9,132 bases of DNA from NZQO01 sp002693605 (GCA_963972105.1 CAXAVH010000103.1:1-9132); one strand, 5' to 3'; shown: positions 1-6,353, counted from the first letter of the stretch. Program-made: numbers and translations. The notes: generated by a model from the sequence alone, not told the origin.

Positions 1-52
1 GAGCGTCGGATTCATAACCCGGAGGTCACGAGTTCAAGTCTCGTTCTCGCTA
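1..52 (+). tRNA. tRNA with CAT anticodon (probably elongator tRNA-Met), 5' part outside the window
   Basis: Only the 3' portion is present. The visible parts are the 3' half of the D stem (gagc, 1-4), the anticodon loop ttcataa (11-17, anticodon CAT at 13-15), a variable region, a perfect T arm (acgag 28-32 / ctcgt 40-44 around loop ttcaagt), the acceptor 3' strand tctcgct (45-51) and discriminator A52. CCA is not encoded (next bases are caa), so it must be added after transcription. The D-stem base at tRNA position 24 is G, which fits an elongator rather than the purine11-pyrimidine24 pair of initiators. A lysidine-modified tRNA-Ile (also CAT in DNA) cannot be excluded without the 5' half. 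The missing 5' acceptor strand should read close to agcgaga. Confidence 0.9.
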
Positions 53-73
53 CAAATTAAAATTCAGTTCCAG

Positions 74-107
74 AGCGGTCTAGCGAAAGCTAAACCGCTT
101 TTTTTTT
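74..107 (+). terminator. Rho-independent terminator of the tRNA transcript
   Basis: An 11-bp stem with a single C-A mismatch (74-84 with 89-99) closes on a GAAA tetraloop (85-88) and runs into nine T residues (99-107). It lies 22 bases after the tRNA, so it should end the tRNA transcription unit. Confidence 0.88.
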
Positions 108-455
108 GCTCGATCGGCCAATTCATCTCGAGACTCAAATTCGCACGGAAATTTCCCGCTTTTATTTCCCTCTTTCTGAAATCTAAGAATCCTATTTTAT
201 CTTTTTATTTACTTGGTTCGCACTCTTTCCCAAAAGTAATATCTATTTAAGTTCTTTTAAAAAATTATGTGGCCACCTAGCTTAAATTTGAGATTGGCAA
301 TTTCTACCTAGGGTTATTGCGATAATTTTTGCGAAGCACATTAGCATCATTGAGGGGCCTTAATATTTCGCTCAGCTGGCAATAAAAATTTTTGAGGGGT
401 AACTTCACAAATTGTAATTAAAATCTATATATTGGGCACATACTAACAATCAGCT
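108..455. other. AT-rich intergenic region without a recognisable gene
   Basis: About 350 bp between the tRNA terminator and the START-like gene. No open frame of useful length was found on either strand. It probably holds the promoter of the START-like gene, but no perfect one is visible. TAAATTTG at 283-290 matches the Bacteroidetes -7 element TAnnTTTG but lacks a TTG at the usual distance. A second candidate is TTG (412-414) with TATATTG (428-434), whose 13-base spacing is too short. Two direct copies of ttgagggg (350-357 and 392-399) lie 42 bp apart, start to start. Confidence 0.6.
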
Positions 456-842
456 ATGGACGAAAAAGTAAAATATGAGATGGAGTTTCCCATACAGGTT
501 TCCCCGTCGTTACTCTACCAGTATATTTCAACCCCCTCCGGTTTAAGCGAGTGGTATGCCGACAACGTAAATTCGCGGGGCGAGTATTTCACCTTTATCT
601 GGGAAGGAAGCGAGGAAAAAGCGCTGTTACTGAGCAAGAAAAGCCCCGAACGTATCAAGTTTAGGTGGGTGGCCGACTCAGAAACCGATTTCTATTTTGA
701 GCTTCGTATTCAGGTAGATGAAATTACCAAGGACGTATCGCTGATGGTCACCGATTTTGCCGAGGAAGATGAAGTCGAGGAGGGCAAGATGTTGTGGGAG
801 AACATGATTTCCGATTTAAAGCAAATATTGGGCTCTGCCTAG
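456..842 (+). CDS. START-like domain protein (SRPBCC/AHSA1-type fold), function unknown
   Basis: 128 residues forming a single small domain. The N-terminus (strand MEFPIQVSP, then helix SLLYQYISTPSGLSEWYAD at residues 18-36) is the usual opening of the SRPBCC/START helix-grip fold, where a helix containing a 'sxxxlw..is.p..l..Wf' pattern follows the first strand. Alternating beta strands (FTFIW, RIKFRWV, FYFELRIQV, VSLMVTDFA) and a long C-terminal helix (residues 108-125) complete it. It resembles the START-like proteins conserved in Flavobacteria. Members of this fold bind hydrophobic ligands or act as chaperone regulators, but no ligand can be read from the sequence. It is acidic, with a run of Glu/Asp at 102-109, and has no signal peptide or membrane segment, so it is probably cytoplasmic. 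ATG is preceded by no Shine-Dalgarno. It appears monocistronic, ending at a terminator at 890-919. Confidence 0.82.
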   Translation: MDEKVKYEMEFPIQVSPSLLYQYISTPSGLSEWYADNVNSRGEYFTFIWEGSEEKALLLSKKSPERIKFRWVADSETDFYFELRIQVDEITKDVSLMVTDFAEEDEVEEGKMLWENMISDLKQILGSA

Positions 843-880
843 AACATATAGGCCTATTTCTGAAAGGCCCCAATTTATAG

Positions 881-888
881 TATCTTTG
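881..888 (+). promoter_or_regulatory. Promoter -7 element TATCTTTG for the aminotransferase gene
   Basis: TATCTTTG is an exact match to the Bacteroidetes -7 consensus TAnnTTTG. The -33 region is weak (tttctg at 857-862, 18 bases upstream, in place of TTG). Transcription would be expected to begin about 5-7 bases after the element, near 893-895. That falls inside the 5' arm of the hairpin at 890-913 and leaves a leader of roughly 25 bases before the ATG at 920. Confidence 0.6.
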
Positions 889-889
889 C

Positions 890-919
890 GCCGTCCCGAA
901 AAATTGGGACGGCTTTTTT
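890..919 (+). terminator. Rho-independent terminator of the START-like gene, abutting the next start codon
   Basis: A perfect 8-bp GC-rich stem (gccgtccc 890-897 with gggacggc 906-913), an 8-base AT-rich loop and six T residues (914-919). The ATG of the aminotransferase gene follows directly at 920. It should stop transcripts from the START-like gene. Because the putative transcription start of the next gene lies inside the 5' arm, that gene's own transcript would lack a complete stem. Confidence 0.75.
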
Positions 920-1762
920 ATGGCAAATACCGAACAACAGGCACTTCAACCTACCGAGCAACTGCAAATGGACAACCGTGGATTTCAATATGGCGATGCC
1001 GTATTCGAGACCCTTCGCATTTCGGGCGGGAAGATTTACTTCTGGGAGGATCATTACTTTAGGCTAATGGCATCTATGCGCATTATGCGTATGGAAATAC
1101 CCATGTCGTTCACTCCAGATTTTTTGGAAACTACTATACTCGATGCAGTCAATTCGTGGGAGTGGAAAGCCCCGGCCCACAGGGTAAAGCTAATGGTGTG
1201 GCGGGAGGCCGGTGGCAAGTACACGCCTGCCAAGCGCGACGTGGCCTATAGCATTATTGTAGAGGGCCTCGATAACCCATTTTACACTCTTGGCAATAAC
1301 GCCTATGAGGTAGAGCTTTTTAAGGACCATTATATTACCTCGGGGCTACTGGCCACCCTTAAGACTAACAACCGTGCCTTGAACGTACTTGGGTCAATTT
1401 TTGCCGAGGAAAACGAATACCAAAATTGCCTGCTCCTCAATGAGCGTAAACAGGTGGTTGAGGCATTGAATGGAAATCTTTTTGTCGTGAACGGATATAA
1501 AATCAAGACGCCTCCTTTGGCAGACGGGTGTCTTAACGGAATTACGAGAAAACAGCTCTTGAAAATTATTGCGAAGATTCCCGATTATGTTTTGGAAGAG
1601 ACATCGGTTTCGCCCTTTGAACTTCAGAAGGCGGACGAGCTTTTCATCACGAACGTCATTACGGGCATACAGCCCATTTCAAAATATCGTAAAAAAGAGT
1701 ATGGGAACGAAGTAGGGAAGGAGCTCCTGGCGAAACTGAACGTCGCGGCGCGCCTGGGTTAA
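920..1762 (+). CDS. Class IV PLP-dependent aminotransferase, aminodeoxychorismate lyase-like
   Basis: 280 residues, full length for fold-type IV PLP enzymes (branched-chain aminotransferase, D-amino acid transaminase, 4-amino-4-deoxychorismate lyase). The N-terminal signature NRGFQYGDAVFETLR (19-33) is present. K148 in TLKTNNRA is the expected Schiff-base lysine, E181 in VVEALNGNLF is the usual partner of the PLP ring nitrogen, and PLADGCLNGITR (199-210) is the phosphate-binding stretch. The late motif DELFITNVITGIQPI (239-253) looks more like the TNAxxGxxPV of aminodeoxychorismate lyase (PabC, folate/pABA synthesis) than the TGT(A) of IlvE. PabC-like activity is therefore favoured but not proven, and the symbol is left blank. 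ATG at 920 gives the normal distance to the NRxFQYGD motif; an in-frame TTG at 887 is the only upstream alternative. The gene is convergent with the YqgE gene and overlaps it by four bases. Confidence 0.85.
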   Translation: MANTEQQALQPTEQLQMDNRGFQYGDAVFETLRISGGKIYFWEDHYFRLMASMRIMRMEIPMSFTPDFLETTILDAVNSWEWKAPAHRVKLMVWREAGGKYTPAKRDVAYSIIVEGLDNPFYTLGNNAYEVELFKDHYITSGLLATLKTNNRALNVLGSIFAEENEYQNCLLLNERKQVVEALNGNLFVVNGYKIKTPPLADGCLNGITRKQLLKIIAKIPDYVLEETSVSPFELQKADELFITNVITGIQPISKYRKKEYGNEVGKELLAKLNVAARLG

Positions 1763-2319
1763 TTGTAGGTCGGGTTTTCCGGCGCATTGCTCCAAAGCAA
1801 ATAATCACCTCCAAATTCGATCATCTTTTCCTTCCAGAACGAGTTGTACGACTTGCCAATCAGGTCGTTCTCATAAATGTTGGGCACGATTACCCAACTG
1901 TTCACCTGTAGCTCCTGTTCTAGCTGTTCGTTTTCCCATCCTGAGTACCCTAGGAAAAAACGAATTTGGTCCTCGGTCAATTTCTTCTCCTGCAACAATT
2001 GAATCACGGCGTTAAAATCGCCCCCCCAATAGATTCCGTTGGAAATCTCCACGCTATCGGGAATTATTTCGGGAACACGGTGAATAAAGTACAAGTTGTC
2101 CTGCTCCACAGGCCCACCGTTATATACGATGTGATCTGCAGTTATCTCGGGTATGAAGTCCTTTAGAGTGTAGTCCAACGGCTTGTTCAGAATAAACCCT
2201 ACCGATCCCGTAACATTATACTCAGCCAAAAGCACGACAGACCTATTGAAGGAAACATCTCCAATAATTGATGGTTCTGCAACGAGCAACAGTCCTTTGG
2301 CTGGTTTTAAAGTAGTCAT
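1759..2319 (-). CDS. YqgE/AlgH family protein (DUF179)
   Basis: 186 residues, the usual family length. Diagnostic blocks appear in order: GLLLVAEPSIIGDVSFNRSV (9-28), the 'xLLxAxPxLxDxxFxRSVVLL' family opening; SVGFILNKPL (39-48); NGGPVEQDNLYFIHR (67-81); YWGGDF (97-102); and FFLGYSGWENEQLEQEL (121-137) with the conserved GYSGW. The protein is cytosolic by sequence, with no signal peptide or TM helix. The family's biochemical role is unsettled; the name AlgH comes from an alginate-regulation phenotype in Pseudomonas, and nothing here suggests alginate. ATG start without Shine-Dalgarno. The stop (TAA on the minus strand, 1759-1761) shares bases with the aminotransferase stop, leaving no room for a terminator between the two convergent genes. 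It is separated from the upstream HU gene by a strong terminator, so it should have its own promoter in 2320-2402; I see no clean TTG/TAnnTTTG pair there. Confidence 0.92.
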   Translation of the reverse strand: MTTLKPAKGLLLVAEPSIIGDVSFNRSVVLLAEYNVTGSVGFILNKPLDYTLKDFIPEITADHIVYNGGPVEQDNLYFIHRVPEIIPDSVEISNGIYWGGDFNAVIQLLQEKKLTEDQIRFFLGYSGWENEQLEQELQVNSWVIVPNIYENDLIGKSYNSFWKEKMIEFGGDYLLWSNAPENPTYN

Positions 2320-2402
2320 ACTGCAGCTTTTGTTATTTAAAGCTAAGGATAAAATGTGAAAAAACCTATTATTGGCAGGCGCATTTTAATTTTCCTATAA
2401 AT

Positions 2403-2425
2403 AAAAACCCCGCCGAAGGGCGGGG
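2403..2425 (-). terminator. Rho-independent terminator of the HU gene
   Basis: On the minus strand, ccccgcc, loop cttc, ggcgggg form a perfect 7-bp all-GC stem (2425-2419 with 2414-2408), followed by five T residues (2407-2403). It lies about 30 bases after the HU stop. A second, weaker hairpin (tgcttt 2428-2433 with aaagca 2439-2444) lies between them and is followed on the plus strand by a T run at 2446-2451. That one could act in the opposite direction. Confidence 0.9.
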
Positions 2426-2455
2426 CATGCTTTATAAAAAAGCAATTTTTTGTGA

Positions 2456-2728
2456 TTAGTTCACGGCACTCTGCAATTCTGAACCAGCTTTGAACTTTAC
2501 TACGTTCTTAGCAGCGATCTTGATAGTCTTACCCGTTTGTGGGTTTCTACCTTCGCGGGCAGCTCTCTTAGATACAGAGAAAGAACCAAAACCTACCAAT
2601 GATACGCGGTTTCCTTTTTTAAGGGATTTCTCCACGTTGTCTAGAAATGATTCCAAGGCTTTTTTTGCTGCGGCTTTAGTGATTCCGGCATCTTCTGCCA
2701 TAGCATCGATTAAATCTGATTTGTTCAT
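2456..2728 (-). CDS. HU family DNA-binding protein
   Basis: 90 residues, the classic HU length. The N-terminal helix pair MNKSDLIDAMAEDAG...KKALESFLDNVEKSLKKG (1-39) is the dimerisation body. VSLVGFGSFSV (42-52) carries the GFGSF turn. REGRNPQTGKTIKIAA (58-73) is the DNA-binding arm, with Pro63 at the position of the DNA-intercalating proline. KFKAGSELQSAV (78-89) closes the fold. HU dimers bind and bend DNA non-specifically and compact the nucleoid. This is the short HU-beta type, not one of the longer HU-like variants also found in Bacteroidetes. Expression is probably strong: there is a good promoter at 2777-2806, a leader of about 42 bases with a weak agaag 5 bases before the ATG, and a dedicated GC-rich terminator. 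Confidence 0.96.
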   Translation of the reverse strand: MNKSDLIDAMAEDAGITKAAAKKALESFLDNVEKSLKKGNRVSLVGFGSFSVSKRAAREGRNPQTGKTIKIAAKNVVKFKAGSELQSAVN

Positions 2729-2776
2729 AGTACTTCTAAATTAAATTGTTTGGTTAAACTTGAATTAATTGCTCTA

Positions 2777-2806
2777 CAAATTTAATCGGATTATCGGTTC
2801 ATGCAA
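2777..2806 (-). promoter_or_regulatory. Promoter of the HU gene (TTG-N19-TAAATTTG)
   Basis: Reading the minus strand, TTG (2806-2804) is followed after exactly 19 bases by TAAATTTG (2784-2777). This matches both the -33 and -7 elements of the Bacteroidetes primary sigma factor with the preferred spacing. The predicted transcription start is near 2770-2772, about 42 bases before the ATG. Confidence 0.8.
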
Positions 2807-2831
2807 GGAATGACGGGCAAAATAGCGTTTT

Positions 2832-2862
2832 TTGTTAATAACTTCGATTCATTGTTAATAAC
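2832..2862. repeat. Tandem TTGTTAATAAC direct repeats upstream of the HU promoter
   Basis: The 11-mer TTGTTAATAAC occurs at 2832-2842 and 2852-2862, identical and in the same orientation, 20 bp apart (about two helical turns). Each contains GTTA-A-TAAC, an inverted repeat around a single base. They lie 26-56 bp upstream of the HU -33 element, in the gap between fmt and the HU gene. This is compatible with a two-site operator or with DnaA-like boxes (reverse complement TTATTAACA against the E. coli TTATNCACA). The binding protein is unknown. Confidence 0.5.
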
Positions 2863-2909
2863 CTGGGGCACTTTCCGCAATATTTTGAAACAGCAGCAAT
2901 GATAGGGGT

Positions 2910-3857
2910 TTACGACAATTTCGCATCTTCTTTAAACGTATAGCCATTGAGGAGGGAAGTCGCATCCATTTTCTTTTTTCCCGGCAATTGCAATTCGGTA
3001 ATAATCACAAATCCATTAGTAACTGCTACCTTGATTTCTTTTTTGGTGGCGCGAAGGCTGCCAATTTCGTCGGAATGCTCCTTTATTTCTGCGATGGCAT
3101 TATATATTTTCAACGACACAGTCTCTTCTCCCTGCGACAATTGGCACCAAGCCGCTGGATAGGGGGAAAGCCCCCGTATGAATGCAACGATCTGTTCCGC
3201 AGGCTTGCTCCAATCAATGCGCGTGTTCTCAGGATGAAGCTTGGGCGCCTCATGAAAATTACCGTCCAGCGGCTGCGGTGTAGCTTTCAAATTGCCCGCG
3301 GCTAATTGGGTAATGGTTTCAAGCACGAGTTCGGCACCTACTTCCATGAGCGTATCGTGCAAGCTTCCGGCCGTTTCATTTTCCGAAATGAGCACTTCCC
3401 GCGACAACAAGATCGCGCCGGTGTCGATGGCCTCGTCGATAAAGAAGGTGGTTACGCCCGTGATTTTTTCTTGGTTGATAATTGCCCAATTGATGGGCGC
3501 CGCGCCTCGGTACGCGGGCAATAAGGAGGCATGCAGGTTAAAGGTTCCCAACGCGGGCATTGACCATACCGCCTTGGGTAACATTCTAAAGGCAACCACG
3601 ATCTGCAGATTGGCTTGAAGACCTTCCAATTGGTCCAGAAATGCACTGTCCTTCAAATTGGTAGGCTGCAGAACGGGTATGTCGTGCTCTAGCGCATATT
3701 TTTTTACCGCGCTCGGGGTGAGCTTCCTTCCCCTTCCCGAGGGTCGGTCTGGGGCCGTTATCACTCCCACGACGTTCTGTTTGCTCGACACTAACTTATG
3801 CAATACGCCTACTGCAAAGTCGGGGGTCCCCATAAATACAATTCGTATATCGGTCAT
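2910..3857 (-). CDS. fmt: Methionyl-tRNA formyltransferase
   Basis: 315 residues, normal for Fmt. The enzyme formylates Met-tRNAfMet using 10-formyltetrahydrofolate so that translation can initiate. The Rossmann-like catalytic domain starts with IVFMGTPDFAV (6-16) and RPSGRGRKLTPSAVK (38-52), which contains the tRNA-contacting loop. The catalytic triad is N107 and H109 in FNLHASLLPAYRGAAPI (106-122) and D145 in IDEAIDTGAIL (140-150). The linker KLHPENTRIDW (206-216) and RGLSPYPAAW (228-237) lead to the C-terminal OB-like tRNA-binding domain (about 240-315). The ATG overlaps the recQ stop as ATGA on the minus strand (3854-3857), which suggests translational coupling. No convincing terminator follows the stop, so some read-through towards the HU gene is possible. 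Confidence 0.97.
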   Translation of the reverse strand: MTDIRIVFMGTPDFAVGVLHKLVSSKQNVVGVITAPDRPSGRGRKLTPSAVKKYALEHDIPVLQPTNLKDSAFLDQLEGLQANLQIVVAFRMLPKAVWSMPALGTFNLHASLLPAYRGAAPINWAIINQEKITGVTTFFIDEAIDTGAILLSREVLISENETAGSLHDTLMEVGAELVLETITQLAAGNLKATPQPLDGNFHEAPKLHPENTRIDWSKPAEQIVAFIRGLSPYPAAWCQLSQGEETVSLKIYNAIAEIKEHSDEIGSLRATKKEIKVAVTNGFVIITELQLPGKKKMDATSLLNGYTFKEDAKLS

Positions 3858-5752
3858 ATTCGTTGGTATTGATTCTTAAAGTTTAGTTGAATGCGCTCCC
3901 TATCCATCAACATTCGAAGCACGTGGATCACCTTTGGTTCTGCAAAAGTAAGTCTTTCTGAAATTTCACGCGAGGTAAGGGCGCTTTCTTCCAGCAGTGC
4001 CAAGATTTGCTCAGAAAGCAGGGAAATTTCCTTTTTATTCGGAATTGCCTCGACCGTTGCACAAACCGAGCAGATACCACAGGGGGATGTATTATTTTCA
4101 CCGAAATAGGAAACCAATTGCACCATACGGCACACGTTCTCATTCATGGCGTATTTCAGCACAGCGGCGACTTGGTCGGCCTTGGTTTGGTTAAGCGCAA
4201 GAACCTGCTTGGCAACGACATTTATCGTCTTGTCATCTTCCCTGGGCACCATAAAGGTTAGGGTGGCATCGGTAATCTTGAGCTCCATTTCCAGCAGTCC
4301 GTCGCGTTCCATAGCCTGCAGCGTTTCGATGATAGTCGCAACCGACTGCCCTGTCTTGGTTGCGATAAGCTCGAGATTTATTTTAGAGGGAGTTTCAAAA
4401 ATCCCACCATAAATCCGAAGCATGGTCTTGCCAATGACCGAGGCGATCATATTCTTTTCGAAATAGCGCAACAATGCTGTGGAAGGCACTATAAATTGCA
4501 CGAGCGATTTACGCCCAAATTCTTGGGAGAGCTGGACAATACCCAATCGGTCTAGGCTCTGTAACCCGTTATAGGCTAACAAGGTGTTAAGTTGGTATGT
4601 TTGGCAGAACTCGGTAAAACTGAAGCTGTGGCTGGTAAAGGCGCCCTCGCCGTAGGGAATTTGAAAATAATTGCTCAATGTTCGGTACAGTTCTTTTAAC
4701 TGGGTGGGTGTGGGGAGCGATTCTACAAACTGTTTTTTCACCAAGATCTTGTCGTATTCCTGCAGGAGCAACACCGCGCGTGCCGGGGCACCGTCCCTTC
4801 CGGCGCGTCCCGCCTCCTGGAAATAACTTTCCATACTCTCGGGAAGTTGGGTATGGATCACGTACCGAACGTGCGCGTGGTCAATGCCCATGCCAAAGGC
4901 ATTGGTAGCCACCATTGTGCTAACCGTTCCTCTTTTCCACGCTTCCAGTCGTTTTTTCTTTTCTGAAGGGGCGAGACCGCCGTGGTAGAATGTACTCGAG
5001 ATGCCCATTGTATTCAGTTGGTTGCTGGTCTCAACGGTGGCCTTGCGGCTTCGCACGTAGATAATGGCCGATTGGGCATTTGCCTTCAGCAATTGCTGGA
5101 TGCGGTACAGTTTGTCTTCTTCGTAATACACTTGGTACGCCAAATTATCGCGTACGAAAGAAGCCTTGAACACGGCCGGAAGCTCCAATTTCAACGATTT
5201 TATGGTGTCTTGTAGTACTGCTGGCGTAGCAGTGGCCGTGAGCGCTATTGTGGGTACGTAGGGGTGCAGTTCACCCAACAGGGTTATTTCCTTATAGGCG
5301 GGCCTAAAATCGTTGCCCCACTGCGAAATACAGTGCGCTTCATCCACAGCAATTAAGTTGACGTTCATTTGCCTGATGGCATTTTGAACCATTTCTTGTT
5401 GAAGCCGCTCCGGCGAGAGGTATAAAAATTTATAATTTCCGTATTTGGCATTGTCTAGAAGTACGGAGAGCTCATCGAAGGTAATTCCTCCGGCAATGGA
5501 AAGGGCCTTGATGCCACGGTCCTTTAATTGTTGAACCTGGTCGCCCATTAGGGCCACCAAAGGGGAAATGACAATGCAGATGCCGGGCTGTATGAGCGCT
5601 GGAATCTGGAAGCAAAGCGACTTTCCGCCCCCCGTGGGCAAGAGGGCCACTGTATCTTGACCGTTCACGACACTGGTGATAATCTCTTCCTGCAATGGTC
5701 TAAAGGAGGCGTGGCCCCAATAGTCATTCAGGATTTGGAGGGCCGTTTTCAC
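3854..5752 (-). CDS. recQ: RecQ family ATP-dependent 3'-5' DNA helicase, short form without HRDC
   Basis: 632 residues. The helicase core is complete: FRPLQEEII (motif 0, 17-25), LLPTGGGKSLCF (motif I, 37-48, catalytic K44), VDEAHCISQWGNDFRP (motif II and aromatic-rich loop, 136-151), ALTATATP (motif III, 170-177), IIYVRSRK (motif IV, 230-237), VATNAFGMGID (motif V, 281-291) and QEAGRAGRDG (motif VI, 312-321). A RecQ zinc cluster is present (C541, C558, C561, C564 in VSYFGENNTSPCGICSVC). It lies about 160 residues later than in E. coli RecQ; the interval (about 370-505) looks like a winged-helix-type region. The C-terminus (575-632) is another short helical/HTH-like segment and no HRDC domain is visible. 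The start is GTG (5752-5750), overlapping the upstream kinase stop as GTGA. It probably acts in recombination and fork repair; it could be a second RecQ paralogue of the genome. Confidence 0.93.
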   Translation of the reverse strand: MKTALQILNDYWGHASFRPLQEEIITSVVNGQDTVALLPTGGGKSLCFQIPALIQPGICIVISPLVALMGDQVQQLKDRGIKALSIAGGITFDELSVLLDNAKYGNYKFLYLSPERLQQEMVQNAIRQMNVNLIAVDEAHCISQWGNDFRPAYKEITLLGELHPYVPTIALTATATPAVLQDTIKSLKLELPAVFKASFVRDNLAYQVYYEEDKLYRIQQLLKANAQSAIIYVRSRKATVETSNQLNTMGISSTFYHGGLAPSEKKKRLEAWKRGTVSTMVATNAFGMGIDHAHVRYVIHTQLPESMESYFQEAGRAGRDGAPARAVLLLQEYDKILVKKQFVESLPTPTQLKELYRTLSNYFQIPYGEGAFTSHSFSFTEFCQTYQLNTLLAYNGLQSLDRLGIVQLSQEFGRKSLVQFIVPSTALLRYFEKNMIASVIGKTMLRIYGGIFETPSKINLELIATKTGQSVATIIETLQAMERDGLLEMELKITDATLTFMVPREDDKTINVVAKQVLALNQTKADQVAAVLKYAMNENVCRMVQLVSYFGENNTSPCGICSVCATVEAIPNKKEISLLSEQILALLEESALTSREISERLTFAEPKVIHVLRMLMDRERIQLNFKNQYQRI

Positions 5753-6303
5753 AGGCCTCGCGCTAAAGTGTCCAAAATGTGGGTTACACGCGTATCTACT
5801 GGTCCCCTAGGCACTTCGTGCACGGTGTAGCCGTAACCTAGGTAGGCATCGTAAAGAAAGGAATGGATTTTTTGGGCCTGTTCGAACGATTCGTATCGCT
5901 CATTGTCCTGGGTATAGATTTCGGGCCACGGGGGCAACAAGAATACGGTGTCGTACCTATGGTTTCTGCAGGTTTCGGCAAATTGATCAGGATAATGCGT
6001 GCCCACATAATCAAGATATGCAGTTACATCGGGCAAGCCCCTGTCGTAAAAGAGTACAGGCTCTCGCTGTGCTGTAGCCTGCCTGAATTGCGCTAACCGC
6101 CCCTCAAGCAGCAGCTCGCTAAATAAAATAGGATTGGTAAGGAAAAGTTGCTCGATGCCGCGTTCTTGGGCTTCCTTGATTACCTCCCGGGAAATCTCGT
6201 GTAGACAGGGGTGTCCCAGGGTTTCTAGATGGTTTAATAGTGTGGTCTTTCCGGAGCTCGGCCCACCGGTAATGACGATTCTTCTTGCTTCCAATCGGTT
6301 CAA
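5749..6303 (-). CDS. P-loop ATPase/kinase of the AAA_28, NadR-like type
   Basis: 184 residues. IVITGGPSSGKTTLLNHL (9-26) is a Walker A at the extreme N-terminus. HEISREVIKEA (35-45) and LFYDRGLPDVTAYLDY (84-99, with the D87-R88 pair) follow. YDTVFLLPPWPEIY (117-130) with DNERYESFEQA (133-143) resembles the substrate and lid region of NadR-like nucleoside kinases and of the Pfam AAA_28 family. The fold predicts ATP-dependent phosphorylation of a small molecule, possibly a nucleoside or nicotinamide riboside, but the substrate is not deducible. No nicotinamide mononucleotide adenylyltransferase domain is attached. There is no ATG in the whole frame; the likely start is TTG at 6303, the first usable codon after an in-frame TAA, with another TTG three codons later. 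It is the first gene of the operon with recQ and fmt and overlaps recQ by four bases. Confidence 0.82.
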   Translation of the reverse strand: MNRLEARRIVITGGPSSGKTTLLNHLETLGHPCLHEISREVIKEAQERGIEQLFLTNPILFSELLLEGRLAQFRQATAQREPVLFYDRGLPDVTAYLDYVGTHYPDQFAETCRNHRYDTVFLLPPWPEIYTQDNERYESFEQAQKIHSFLYDAYLGYGYTVHEVPRGPVDTRVTHILDTLARGL

Positions 6304-6310
6304 TTTTTGA

Positions 6311-6318
6311 CAAACTTA
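6311..6318 (-). promoter_or_regulatory. Candidate -7 element TAAGTTTG of the kinase-recQ-fmt operon
   Basis: On the minus strand TAAGTTTG (6318-6311) matches TAnnTTTG. The predicted transcription start, 5-7 bases downstream, falls at about 6304-6306, immediately before the TTG start at 6303, so the mRNA would be leaderless or nearly so. No TTG lies at the usual -33 distance. An overlapping TACTTTG (6327-6321) is an alternative that would leave a leader of roughly 10 bases. Confidence 0.4.
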
Positions 6319-6353
6319 AACAAAGTACGCAAATTTTATTGACACCTAAAGTG

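Noticed and set aside
1..455. Integration (attB) site at the tRNA 3' end
   Set aside because: The tRNA 3' end is not repeated downstream in the window and no integrase gene is present.
851..869. Small hairpin (ggcct / aggcc) just after the START-like gene stop
   Set aside because: A 5-bp stem with a 9-base loop and no T tract; the better terminator is at 890-919.
2490..2744. Plus-strand open frame opposite the HU gene
   Set aside because: It is the antisense of a clear HU coding sequence with no homology signal.
2832..2862. Possible replication origin from DnaA-like boxes
   Set aside because: Only two imperfect boxes, no dnaA, dnaN or gidA neighbour and no AT-rich unwinding array; kept only as a repeat.
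2947..3646. Several open frames of 64-108 codons on both strands inside fmt
   Set aside because: They lie in other frames of a well-conserved fmt gene and their translations show no family resemblance.
3891..5215. Overlapping open frames on both strands inside recQ
   Set aside because: recQ has all helicase motifs in one uninterrupted frame; the others are shadow frames with Pro/Ser/Arg-rich, non-conserved translations.
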